Source: Chimonanthus salicifolius
Taxonomy: Eukaryota > Streptophyta > Magnoliopsida > Laurales > Calycanthaceae
Direction: 5' to 3'
Length of the DNA: 64,000 bases
Assembly (NCBI GenBank): GCA_013350335.1
Contig: CM023540.1
Span: 1,550,001-1,614,000, forward strand
Of this stretch, positions 45,656 to 56,175 are shown piece by piece. Below the pieces are notes generated by a model that saw only the letters and a program-made list of their open reading frames with translations, made no database searches and was not told the origin of the DNA. Both the position numbers and the translations under genes were made by a program. The first letter of the stretch is position 1. Each line of letters begins with the position of its first letter.

Positions 45656-46819
45656 ATGGATCCGGAAGTGGAGGACATATGGGCCAAGATGTCTACTGGC
45701 ACCGTTGTGCCAGAATGGGAGTTAAGACCAGGACAGGGTCTTTTATTCCGGGGAAGAATATATGTGCCAAAGAGTTGCAGGAAAGAGCTACTGATTGAGG
45801 CACATCAGTCCAAGCTTTCTATCCATCTGGGCAGCACCAAAATGTACCATGATCTAAAGAGGCATTATTGGTGGCATGGACTAAAAAGGGATGTGGCAGA
45901 GTTCGTGGCACATTGTTTAACTTGTCAGCAAGTTAAGACTGAACACCAAAAGCCACCAGGGTTACTCAAACCCTTATTAGTGCCAGAATGGAAATGGGAA
46001 CACATTTCCATGGACTTTGTAACGAGGTTGCCGAGGTCTTCAAAGGGCAATGATGCCATATGGGTCGTGGTAGACCGACTGACCAAGTCCACACATTTCA
46101 TCCCTATCAAGATGATGGATTCATCTGAGACGTTGGATCGGCGGTATGTTAAAGAGATCATTCGGCTACATGGCATTCCCCGAACGATAGTATCGGAGAG
46201 AGATGGCCGTTTTACAGGCAAAGTATGGCAAAACATGCGGTCAGCCATGGGAACAGACTTATTGACTAGCACCGCTTTCCATCCACAAACTGATGGACAG
46301 TCAGAAAGGACGATACAAACCCTGGAAGACATGCTGAGAGCATGCATGTTAGATTTCAAGGGTGGATGGGAGGACCACATACCACTGGTAGAATTCTCCT
46401 ATAACAACAGCTATCAGGCAAGCCTTCAGATGGCTCATTACGAGGCTTTATATGGTAGACCTTGTAGGTCACCGGTATGTTGGACAGAGGCTAGAGAGTC
46501 TGCATTGATTGGACCGGAACTAGTCGCAGAGACTACCGTACAGATTAAGTTGATACGTCAACACTTATTGACTGCACAGAGTCGGCAGAAGAGTTATGCT
46601 GACAAAAGAAGAAGATTTCTTGAGTTTGAAGTGGGGGACATGGTGTTTCTAAAGGTCTTGCCACGGAAGGGACATATGAGGTTCGGAAAGAAGGGGAACC
46701 TGTCGCCAAGATATGTGGGACCGTTTACCATCATAAGAAGGATGGGGGATGTGGCTTACCAGTTAGCACTTCCTTCGCAGTTAGCAGCCTACATGACATG
46801 TTTCATGTGTCAATGCTAA
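45656..46819 (+). pseudogene. Ty3/gypsy integrase
   Basis: 387 open codons. Zinc-binding HHCC domain (HLGSTKMYHDLKRHYWWHG ... CLTCQQVK), then the catalytic core: MDFVTRLP (first Asp), TIVSERDGRF, and DGQSERTIQTLEDMLR (Glu). In the second position the usual SDRD is SERD, so a catalytic Asp appears changed to Glu. A GPY/F-type module follows (RYVGPFTIIRRMGD). It is probably inactive for that reason, and upstream frames are broken. Confidence 0.88.
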
Positions 46820-47048
46820 GAAAGTATAATCCGGATCTGTCCTATGTTTTGAATGTCCAAGATATTGAAGTGCAAAGCGACGTGACGTACGTCGAGAAGC
46901 CGGTCAGGATAGTGGAGACCGAACAAAGGTGTTGCGAAACAGAGTGATTCAGTTCGTAAAAGTGGTATGGGACCGACATGGTGTTGAAGAGGCCACATGG
47001 GCACTTGAATCGGAGATGAGAACAGCTCACCCTGAGTTATTTATGTAA
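46820..47048 (+). pseudogene. Ty3/gypsy C-terminal chromodomain-like tail
   Basis: After a small frameshift near 46795 the frame continues as VSMLRKYNPDLSYVL and VTYVEKPVRIVE and, after further indels near 46930-46950, ends EEATWALESEMRTAHPELF with TAA at 47046-47048. This pattern is seen at the end of plant chromovirus integrases, where the chromodomain guides insertion to heterochromatin. Confidence 0.75.
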
Positions 47049-47093
47049 TTTACTTTGAGAACCCTACTTCGCTCGATTTTCGGGACGAAAATT

Positions 47094-47111
47094 TTAAAAA
47101 GAGGGTTATAT
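47094..47111 (+). other. Polypurine tract of the Ty3/gypsy element
   Basis: Purine-rich AAAAAGAGGG directly before the 3' LTR start (TGTAACACC at 47112), the usual plus-strand primer position. A near copy lies at 42136. Confidence 0.8.
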
Positions 47112-49668
47112 TGTAACACCTCAATTTCTCAACGAAGTGGATAATTACGAAAATGCCCCTGATGTGTTAAATTAATTATTTGGTGATGTCAAATAAGGAA
47201 ATGGTGGGGCCCATTGCTCAAATTAAGATCATATGAGCACATTATAAATGTTAAGTTTGATCGGATGGGTAATGTACATCAATTGGATCGAAAATGGCTA
47301 AATGGATCAAGAGGCCCAATTGGACCCAATGGGTCATAATGGATGATTTGACCATTGTGTAAGCCCAAATTTAATGGGGATAGTCTAAATTGATTGGAAA
47401 TCAAGTGGAGCAAAAATGGGTAGGCTTGATGCACAAGTGAAAACCAATTAGAAATGGCAAAATCAGCCCATTAATTGGTCATGTTGTCAAAATGGGTCAA
47501 GGGGCTGATTGGGGACCCAATGGGTCGGGTTGACTAAGTTGACCACGGATGACCGTGTGGGCTCTCAATTGAATTCAAGTGTGAGTTAGTTCAGCTTGAG
47601 TTGGACTGATTTGGAGTGAGTTTGATTTAAGAAAAGAGTTGACTCAAACTTGGTGCATTAAATGTGTTGAGTTGGATGAGTTGAGTTAGAATAAAAAATA
47701 TCATGAGTCAAGTGAGTCAAGAGGAAGTGGAAAGGTGTTGTTAATCACACACAATTCTTGGGGAATCAATCCCTGCCGTTGAGAGTGAAGAGGTGCCTTG
47801 GCAAAGCCAAGGGACACCAAGGTTGGGCAGCATCATGCATCTCATGAGATGCATGTGTCAAATATGAAGAGATGCAACGTTTGGGTGAAGTGGTGTCTTG
47901 GATGACACCCAACATCCCATCATTTTTAGCAAAGTTTAATGAGGAAAATGAATGGCAGATGGGGCTAATGTACAAAAGGGAAAGATTACCATTCTTGGCC
48001 GATTTTCACATTGAAAATCCAAGAAATTCTCATCTATCTCTCCCTCTCTTCAAACGCATTTCCTTGGCTGAACCAGCTGCTGGTGTTTCACCATTTGATC
48101 CAGCACCATTTCGGCAAGGGATTAAAGAAGAAGGAAAGAAAAGAAACAAGGGAAAAGAAGCAAGGAAATTGGTAAGTTTTTACATAGGTGTTTAGTTTAA
48201 TAAAGAGCTTGAAGTTATAAATTTGAATGACATAATTTGCTCATGTATGGCCGAATTTGTCATGGGTCTAAACCTTGGATTAGATGGCTTAATATGATAA
48301 GAAAATATGCCCTTGGGTTCGGCCAACCAAGCTGGCCGAACCCCATGAAAAATGTGGATTTGATTTGGATGGTTTTTGGAATTTAAAACCATACAAGTAT
48401 GGGATTGTTTTAAGATGTTTTATTAGATTTAAAGTGTATGTTTTAAAAAGGTTAAAACATAAATATGGAAGTTTGATTTAGACCTAGATGAATGATTAAG
48501 AAATTCAAAACCAAAGGTCATAGAGTTCGGCCACCATGGAGGGCCGAACCCCATGCAAATGATTGTTTGGTTTTCATGTTTTTGAAACATATTAACCATG
48601 AAGTTGGTGGACTGTTTTTGATGTTTCTTTAAGACTCAAATGCATGTTTTGAAGAGGGTTAAAAACATGGACTTGAATGACATCAAGGACTGAAGGTATC
48701 ATGGGTCTAAATCATAGATTTAAATTGATGAAATGGACCATTGGGATCGGCCATCTTGAATGGCCGAATCCCATGAAGTGTTATGGTCATTTGGACAAAG
48801 TGACAAACTTATTTCGATGGTTTTGAAGGGTAAAAACATGGTAACATTGTACTGATTTTTATATGTGTAAATGACACTTAAAACATGCTTAAGAGTACGA
48901 AAACATGGACATAGGGTTCGGCCACCTTGGATGGCCGAACCCCATGAAAGTATTTGATGATTTTGGTGAGTTAAAAACCATATAAATTATGGTGTTTTAT
49001 GTGATTTGATGAAGATTAACTTGCTGTTATTGGTTGAACCATGTCAATGTTAGGGTTAAGTTACTGATTCAAATCATGGGAAGAGGATGGACCAATTAAA
49101 TCAAGGGAACCATTGGGTTCGGCCATGTGCATGGCCGAACCCCATGGGGCTGTTTTTGGGATAAATGGACTAAGTTTATGGGTTAGGTTTGTTATTGTTT
49201 CCATGATGTCATAAAGGGTTTGAAGAATTTTAATGGAGACCCATTCGATGACCGGGAGGGGAGCCAAGCCTAAGCGCTTGAATGTTGAACTGAACTTCTT
49301 TATTACTGTAATTTGAATTATAGTTTGTAGACATATAATAAGTTAATACTTGGCTATGGTTTGATTAGGTTATTAACTATGGATGGTTGATTTATGTTAA
49401 GTATTAGTTGAGACTGTTACTTGCTATCTATTCATTCTATTTCCGCAGTTAGACTAGTTTATTCCGCAAGTTATTGTTAGTTCCATGTGTGTTTTATTTA
49501 TCATGGTCTAGTCCATGTAAACATGGGTGGCCAGTTAAGGTTCAAACTTGAGTAGTCTGAACTTAACTCGCTTCGTGGCGCCTCCCGTTCTTGTTCACTC
49601 TATGTTTCTTTCAAAAGAAATTTTTAGACTCTGATTTTCGGAAGGGTGGAAATGGGCGGGGCGTTACA
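47112..49668 (+). repeat. 3' LTR of the Ty3/gypsy element
   Basis: 2,557 bp, same ends as the 5' LTR. Hairpins at about 48315, 48527, 48744, 48915 and 49117 are better preserved than in the 5' LTR. The first has its nine-base loop inverted relative to the 5' LTR. Confidence 0.92.
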
Positions 49669-49810
49669 TTTCTTTAGCTATACTGGGACGAGGAAAGTTG
49701 GACAAAGCAGATTGGTAAGATGAGGAAGATGAAGAAGACCTATTAGAAGGATGTTGAAATGACTTAAACCAATTCTTAAAAAGTTTTGTTTTTCCCTTAG
49801 AATTTTCCAT
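49669..49810 (-). pseudogene. EPRV polyprotein N-terminus, copy C (other side of the retrotransposon)
   Basis: Minus strand ATG at 49810 followed by the basic KTKLFKNWF and Ser-rich N-terminus, cut at 49669 by the Ty3/gypsy insertion. It joins to 38536 once one TTTCT copy is removed. Confidence 0.85.
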
Positions 49811-50144
49811 TTGAGTGGCTCGTTAAAAGCAAAAAAAGTTCTATCAACGATTTACAGCCCTTAATGCCTGATCACGACCAGAAGTGGGACTTACAGCGCG
49901 ACCACACTTTTTGAAAAATAAACAAGGCACAAAAGTGGAGAATAAGAAGGAAACTAAAAGCTCTAAAGAGAATTGGATAAATCAACTAGGTTAAAAAACT
50001 TCAGATCCTAGACAATAGATTTAATTCATCTTACTATTAAAGGTCTTGGCAAAGATTTAAACCCGAGATAATAATTCTAATTCTTCATTCAAAAGGTTAC
50101 AATATTCTCTTACACGATTACACAAGGATACTAACATAGATCTC
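49811..50144 (-). other. Non-coding spacer between P1 and polyprotein, copy C
   Basis: Contains the conserved block (minus strand GTAAGTCCCACTT ... GGGCTGTAAATCGTTGA, about 49846-49897). No frame supported. Confidence 0.6.
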
Positions 50145-50526
50145 CTAATAGTATGTATGCGGATAACAAGATATCTTCCTGCAGCTATATTTTTCGTCTA
50201 TTTGTCGGATAACATTTTCTAATCTTCTAAGCTGATTTTCACGACGCCTGAGATCACGCAATAATTCTTCTCTCCTAATAGAACGAGGAGGCATCTCAGA
50301 AAGCCATTGCTTGTAATTTTGATTATGTCCTGAATACTTCTAATTGGAACACAGCATATGCTTGAATTAAAATTATTCTTCGTCTTTCATATCATTGATG
50401 TCGTGGGTTACTTCTATGAGTGCATATTCGCAGGTGTTGTCGTATGTGTTCAAGAAGAATTTCTATTTTTCTCAATGTTTGAACATCATCATAATGCTTC
50501 TTAAGCAAAGCAAGACGATTAGACAT
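50145..50526 (-). pseudogene. EPRV P1, copy C, fullest version
   Basis: ATG at 50526 (minus). The first part is the familiar LLKKHYDDVQTLRKIEIL and CTHRSNPRHQ, stopped by a CGA to TGA change after 43 codons. In another frame the second half, ending at TAG 50145-50147, reads as a strongly charged helix (EELLRDLRRRENQLRRLENV) with heptad-like leucines. So P1 looks like a small basic protein with a C-terminal coiled coil. The position and coiled coil recall virion-associated proteins of other caulimovirids; this is a guess from architecture, not homology. Confidence 0.7.
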
Positions 50527-50529
50527 ATT

Positions 50530-50609
50530 CTGTAAAAGAAACAACATGATTAGAAAACAACATAATAACAAACTTATATTATCAAACTTATAAAAGTTTT
50601 ATTACTTAC
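50530..50609 (-). other. Candidate 80-nt leader intron, copy C
   Basis: Minus strand GTAAGTAATAAA (50609 to 50598) to TTTTACAG ending at 50530, three bases before the P1 ATG. Same length as in copies B and the second C unit, with a different acceptor (CAG in place of TAG). Confidence 0.55.
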
Positions 50610-50625
50610 AGACAAACTGAGTACA

Positions 50626-50780
50626 TGTAATGCCCTGCCCTTTTTCACTCGCTTTCCGAAAATTAGAATCTATTTTTTTTTTTAAATAAAGAGTGAGATA
50701 AAGACTGGGACGTCACGACGCGACGTAAGTCCGAACTTCTAAAGTCCGACCCTTAACTGGCCAACCCTATGTGTGCATGG
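50626..50780 (-). repeat. LTR 3' end, minus-oriented part of the composite
   Basis: Matches the terminal region of LTR-2 (16741-16905), including the 'aacttctaaagtccgaccc' segment. It breaks off at 'gtgcatggac', beyond which orientation flips. Confidence 0.75.
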
Positions 50781-53415
50781 ACCACAGGTTAGTATTTTAT
50801 TTGATAAATTTGTTTTAAAAGAAAAGAACCACAGGGTTCGGCCATGGTGTATGGCCGAACCCCATGGAAGAAGAATGGGAGATGATTGGAGTATCAATTA
50901 ATGGAATGATGAACCATAGGGTTTGGCCATGTGGTATGGCCGAACCCCATGGAAGAACTTTGATGATTTTTTTTAATGGAAGGATTTTGGAGATGTTTAA
51001 TGGAAGGTCTTTGGTTATGTTTATGGGTTCAAAAACATGAAGAATATTAGTTATTTTAATGGAATATGAAGATGAAAATCATAAGTGTAGATTCATGATT
51101 TTAAAGGGTTTAATTGGATGTATAGTTGATGGTTTTTGGATACATGGAATATTATTGATAATTGTTAAAAGAAGATTATGAACCATAGGGTTCGGCCATG
51201 GTGTATGGCCGAACCCCATGGAATTGTGTTGGTATTATTATTGAATTTTAATGGGATTAAATAATGGAAGATCAATGAGTAAATAATGGTCAAGATCATG
51301 AACCATAGGGTTCGGCCATGGTGTATGGCCGAACCCCATGGAGGATGTTATTAATTTAGAAAATAAATGGGAAAGTTTCTATTTATGAAAGGTGGATTTT
51401 AGAAAGGATTTAAAGATAGAAAGAATGAAAGGATGGGTTGTCTCTATGGGTGAGGTTCGGCCATGGTGTATGGCAGAACCCCACAAGGGTTTATTTTTGG
51501 AAGGTGGAGATTAAATTAGAAAATTCTAATTATGAACTTTCTAATTATGGACTTGCATGCTAAATTTGGAAATTATCTAATTATGGAAGGATGCATGCTA
51601 AATTTGGAAAGTGTCTAATTATGGACTTGTTAATTATGGATTTGCTAATAATAGAAGTTGGTGAAAATGGAAACTTAGACATCATAGGGTTCGGCCATGG
51701 TGCTCTGCCGAACCTCATGAACCAATTTTGGATCTATTATGTTCATGTGTTAATGAATGGAAGGTTTGAAAATGATAGACCATGGGTTCGGCCATGGTGT
51801 ATGGCCGAACCCCATGGGGAATAATTTATGGTTTTTAATGTTTGAAAGGATTGGGTTATGGGTTAAGTTAGCCATGGATTGTAATGTTGTAAATATGAGA
51901 ATGATGGAATGATAGCCATGGATGACATTTTGGTAATTACGTAGGATTAATGGAACTATGTGTTGGAACTTAAGCATAAGTTGTTGGAGGGAATGGAAAA
52001 AATGTAAATATGGTTTAAAATGAAGAATCATGGGTTCGACCATGGTGTATGGCCGAACCCCATGATGAATGTTTTATGGACTCAGGTAATTACCAAGAGG
52101 GTGAGGTTCGGCCATGATGTATGGCCGAACCCCACTAAGGTGTGTTTGAGGGACTAAGTGTTTAAATAAATTAATTTAGGGATTTAATTATAGACCTATG
52201 TTCATGGTTTGTGTATTGGCTATAAATAGGACAATGGCAATTTTGTAATATCGGCTGAAAATGATAAACCATGGGTTCGGCCATGGTGTATGGCCGAACC
52301 CCATGGGGATTGGTTTATGGACTTAAAGATATTTTAAATCAAGTGGGACTTGGTTTTGATTGGTTATTATATTACAAGGTAATGGGACCTCACAAGGTGT
52401 TTACGATCGTGAGCGGTTACCGGACGAAAGACGCAATGACACGTTAGCGGTCTTTGGTAGGATTCCACCTCTTTGAAACCATGGGTTTATGTACATTGTG
52501 TTTATCTTATTTTTTATGAAATTATGTTGCAAAGGATATGTTTCAAATTGTGATTTTAGATGCTATGTTTATATGATAAAATAGCATGTGTTGGATATGT
52601 TTCAAATTATGATTTTAAATGCTATGTTTCATTGGCATCTCATGCATGGCATGGGGTGAAGGATTTGTAACCGGAGGGGCCAGACTCCGTCGGGGCGTCT
52701 GAAAAACCTATGTGGGGTACCTTGATGTGCTTTTCCATCAGGAAGAAATCGGAGCGTCCACACTCCGTCGGGGCGCTTGAAAGACCTATGTGGTGGGTAC
52801 TTTTATGTACATGTGATGGGTGGGACTCATTGCATTTGTCATCATTACATGGCATGTTTTATATGGTTTTTGACATTACGATATTATTATATATGTTTTG
52901 TATGACCATGTGTTAGCCGTAACTGGAATACCTACTGGGCGCGTTGTTCTAACGCCCTACTTCTACCCTAGTTGATGACACAGGAAATCAGGAGAACGAT
53001 GAACGAAAGACGGGCCAGGCATAGGAGTGTGGATGATTTAGTTTATATTTTTATTAAAGTTACTCATGGACTTGTATTTTGAGTATCTAGATTTCGGAAT
53101 GTAATAACTTAGATGGTTGGATGTTTATTTGGACTTGACGTACTTTGCTATCTGAATGGAATAGAACTTGGTTCTATAATGATTCCGCATTTTATGATGT
53201 TATTCAACAGGTTGATATTGTTATCTGTGAACTGTTTCCATGGACTTAGTCCATGCACACATAGGGTTGGCCAGTTAAGGCTCGGACTTTGGAAGTTCGG
53301 ACTTAGCTCACGTCGTGACGTCCCGTTCTCTATCACTCTACTCTGTTATAAAAAAAAAAAAAAAATAGACTCTGATTTACGGGAAGAAGCAAGTGAAAAA
53401 AGGTGGGGCGTTACA
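50781..53415 (+). repeat. LTR body, plus-oriented part of the composite
   Basis: Matches LTR-1 from about 13350 to its end. Carries about nine GGTTCGGCCAT hairpins (50835 to 52290) with the GGTGT loop, the CTCCGTCGGGGCG segments near 52690 and 52765, and the terminal GGGGCGTTACA. Confidence 0.8.
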
Positions 53416-54394
53416 TTTTCAGAGAGAATGCCTCCCACGCTGAATCTATGTATTGGGTTGTCTACACAGAATAAAGTCAAGACTTGCTCGATAGATCCAA
53501 ACAGACCTTGCTGTTTGCTGCTTCAGCTTGCCTTTCTCTGTTATGAAAACTAGAATGGCTTTCAGCTGAACTTAGAGAGAGATCCCTCCAAGCCTCTAGT
53601 TCTCAGGTCTGAAACCCAATACTTTCAACCAACTAGAACTCCTCCTTGTTTTCTCTCTTAAATCGTCTCTCAATGATGATACACGCATCAATATCTCAAT
53701 TGATATTGCAGCAGTCCCTATATAAGTTGTGCAATCGGTGCTTGAATTAGCAATTAGCCAAACGTTGTCTCAATAGATCTGTACGGTGACAGTAACTACT
53801 ATTGTAGCAGTCTTTCCTTCCATGGACTTTTACTCCCATTCGACCAGCCAGCTTTCCTTATCTCAGCCAACTCAGGCGATCTTTTATTCTAGCAACATAG
53901 CAACGTCGTGTGTCCTAAGCTTGCCAAAAAGGACACCTTCAAGGAAACAAAGTCCTTTTGAATCTAAGACTCCCATCGTCAGCCAATTTCTCTAATTTTA
54001 AAGAGAACATTTAGGAGTTTAATTCAAGCCAATTCCAACAAACTCCACCTTCATGTTTCTCATGCAAGGACCTGCTGTAAATTACCATGTATACACATCT
54101 CACGTGTTGTCCCATGAAGCTACAATCTAGCCAGTTTTATGCTAGAATGCAGATCAAATTAAATAAATTAGATTCATGCTTACCCTATATGTATATATCC
54201 TAAAAATACACCCTTTTATACATAGAAGCTGCCATCGAAACCACATGCAACCATATCTACATACAGCCAATCACCGTCCAATGTAATGTTCGAATATCAA
54301 ACCCAATCTTTAGGATTTCCAACCAATTTATTATCTACCATATTAGCTACATCCTAATCTTGTTGTGATCCCTCCTTGATTTGTGTATGCGTGT
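53416..54394 (-). mobile_element. Possible truncated copia-type LTR end
   Basis: Unrelated to its surroundings. On the minus strand AAGGTGGAG is followed by TGTTGGAATTGG (about 54049 to 54029), resembling a polypurine tract plus LTR start of copia elements. A TATATA lies near 53717. The other LTR end is not clear, and no pol sequence is seen. Assignment is tentative. Confidence 0.35.
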
Positions 54395-54713
54395 GTGTCA
54401 ATCCTCATCTATAGACATATTGCATTACCCTTTTAATTCAGCCCCATTTATTAGGCTTGAACTCACTTGGTGGTCAACCAAGTTAACCACGACCCATTGT
54501 GTCCCAATTGGGCATTTTGACCCAAATATCAACATTGACCCAATTAAATGCGCCTTACCCATTTACTTTAAATTGAACCTTATACCATAACCGTTGGGTT
54601 CTAATTGGTCCATTGACCCAACACCTTACCCATCTAAGATTCATATCCGTTAATTCACAATTAAAATGGCAAATTCCGTAAATATTGATAACATGGAATT
54701 CTGAAGTGTTACA
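54395..54713 (-). repeat. LTR 5' end, minus-oriented part of the composite
   Basis: Minus-strand match to the first 300 bases of LTR-1 and LTR-2, including the 'gggtcaatggaccaatt' type tract that resembles 20640-20720. Confidence 0.8.
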
Positions 54714-55210
54714 GTACAAGACTCCAGGCTCTAACACACTACAGACTTAACAGCTCACACTTACAACTTCTATATTTTGATTTCAAATGTCGATGATCTA
54801 AAATGAAAAAACAGAGCTCCTTATAAAGATGGAGCAAGGGAACAATGGATAAACTCTCTTCCGACCAAGAGAGGACAACACACAAAGTAAAAGGGCTTTT
54901 TGCAGACACAACCTTCCAAACCAACTTTACAAAAAGAGATTCCCCATTTGGGGACACAGTAAAAAGATACAATAAGTGAAGCATCTTTTGACCAAATGGG
55001 ATGCACACTAAGAACAACTTTATTTTCTTTTGATAATTCTAAGACATCTGGCAGCATAGCCCCACCAAAAAAGCAGCGCCATCTTTTTTGGCTTGATAAT
55101 AGAGGTGTCTTTTGACTGGATGGGACACCAAAGACAAAACAACTTTAGCAACTTTTCATTCTAATATGACATCTGGCAATATACCCCCACCAAAAGAGAT
55201 AAGTCCAATG
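54714..55210 (-). promoter_or_regulatory. EPRV leader and promoter, copy C
   Basis: Continues the copy C leader beyond the LTR insertion. Minus-strand TATA box TTTATAAGG (rc at 54819-54827). Leader motifs 'ggtggggcta' near 55063 and 'ggtgggggtat' near 55182 lie before the primer site. Confidence 0.78.
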
Positions 55211-55222
55211 GCTCTGATACCA
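55211..55222 (-). other. EPRV primer-binding site, start of copy C
   Basis: Minus strand TGGTATCAGAGC. From here to the site at 31661, minus the two insertions and one copy of each target duplication, the unit is about 8,320 bp. Confidence 0.9.
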
Positions 55223-55455
55223 ACATCCAACAGGATCTCAAATCATATCTTCTTTTTCATCAAATCTTTAGCTTTTGCAGAGTTCATGCAGAATAATTCA
55301 GCCAACCGAGACTCCTTTCATATGTCTAATTGTCTTGCTTTGCTTAAGAAGTATTATGATGATGTTCGAACATTGAGAAAAATAGAAATCCTTCTTGAAC
55401 ATATACGACAACACCTGCAAAAGCTAAAGATTTGATTTGAGATCCTGTTGAATGT
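55223..55455. other. Centre of inverted EPRV pair: ORF2 end (-) joined to P1 (+) and ORF2 end (+)
   Basis: 55240-55318 is the last part of ORF2 on the minus strand. From ATG 55322 the plus strand reads the P1 start (LLKKYYDDVRTLRKIEIL), which after 'cacctgcaaaa' runs directly into the ORF2 end ('gctaaagatttga', stop near 55433) before the plus-strand primer site. The outward-facing copies C and D start on either side. Confidence 0.75.
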
Positions 55456-55467
55456 TGGTATCAGAGC
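55456..55467 (+). other. EPRV primer-binding site, start of copy D
   Basis: TGGTATCAGAGC. The next plus-strand site is at 63375, a unit of 7,919 bp. Confidence 0.9.
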
Positions 55468-56047
55468 CAGTGGACTTATCTGTTTTGGTGGGGGTATATT
55501 GCCAGATGTCATATTCATTACCAGATTTCATATTCATTGCTAGATGTCATATTCATTGCCAGATCTCATATTCATTGCCAGATGTCATATTAGATTGAAA
55601 AGTTGCTAAAGTTGTTTTGTCTTTGGTGTCCCATCCAGTCAAAAGACACCTCTATTATCAAGACAAAAAAGATGGTGTTGCTTTTTTGGTGGGGGTATGC
55701 TGCCAAATGTCTTAGAATTATCAAAAGAAGATAAAGTTGTTCTTAGTGTGCATCCCATTTGGTCAAAAGATGCTTCACTTATTGTATCTTTTTACTGTGT
55801 CTCCAAGTGGGGAATCTCTTTTTGTAAAGTTGGTTTGGAAGGTTGTGTCTACAAAAAGTCCTTTTACTTTGTGTGTTGTCCTCTCTTGGTCTGAAGAGAG
55901 TTTATCCATTGTGCCCTTGCTCCATCTTTATAAGGAGCTCTGTGTTTTCATTTTAGATCATCGACATTTGAAATCAAAATATAGAAGCTGTAAGTGTGAG
56001 CTTGTAAGTTTGAAGTGTGCTAAAGCTTGGAGTCCTGTACTCAGTCT
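55468..56047 (+). promoter_or_regulatory. EPRV leader and promoter, copy D
   Basis: Five tandem 19-base units (TGCCAGATGTCATATTCAT type) at about 55500-55594, not seen in other copies. Then standard leader and TATA box TTTATAAGG at 55927-55935. The stretch from about 55936 to 56047, the predicted first exon, contains no ATG. Confidence 0.8.
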
Positions 56048-56127
56048 GCAAGTAATAAAACTTTTATGAGTTTGATAATATAAGTTTGTTATTATGTTGT
56101 TTTCTAATCATGTGGTTTCTTTTATAG
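56048..56127 (+). other. Candidate 80-nt leader intron, copy D (GC donor)
   Basis: GCAAGTAATAAA ... TTTTATAG. The donor has GC in place of GT. AATAAA lies at 56054-56059. The intron holds TTTTATGAG and TCATGTGG, the ATGs that splicing would remove. Confidence 0.5.
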
Positions 56128-56130
56128 AAT

Positions 56131-56175
56131 ATGTCTAAATCTTTATGGAATTATTATCTTGTGTCTAAATCTTTG
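56131..56175 (+). pseudogene. EPRV P1 remnant, copy D
   Basis: ATG at 56131 followed almost at once by the very end of the P1 region ('gaattattatcttgtgtctaaatc'). Nearly all of P1 has been deleted. Confidence 0.65.

Larger units (their letters stand above)
38537..49668 (+). mobile_element. Complete Ty3/gypsy chromovirus-type LTR retrotransposon (11,132 bp)
   Basis: Two LTRs (38537-41107 and 47112-49668) beginning TGTAACACC and ending GTTACA, a tRNA-Met primer site, an extra zinc-knuckle ORF, gag-pol in the order protease, RT, RNase H, integrase, a chromodomain-like end, and a polypurine tract. Flanking TTTCT is a perfect target duplication. By eye the first 210 bases of the LTRs differ at about 10 sites, all transitions, so the insertion is old. 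Long LTRs and the EEATW tail suggest the Tekay/Del lineage; this is an inference. Gag-pol is broken by several stops. Confidence 0.93.
50626..54713. mobile_element. Composite LTR insertion in the copy C leader
   Basis: Outer ends are those of the solo-LTR family in minus orientation (minus strand starts TGTAACACTTCAG at 54713 and ends GGGCATTACA at 50626), with a perfect GTACA target duplication (50621-50625 and 54714-54718). Inside, 50781-53415 is in plus orientation and ends with its own GGGGCGTTACA, and 53416-54394 is unrelated. It interrupts an EPRV leader. Confidence 0.85.

Noticed and set aside
53113..53553. 146-codon plus-strand frame across the composite LTR end
   Set aside because: It crosses from LTR into the unrelated segment through an A-run and has no recognised domain.
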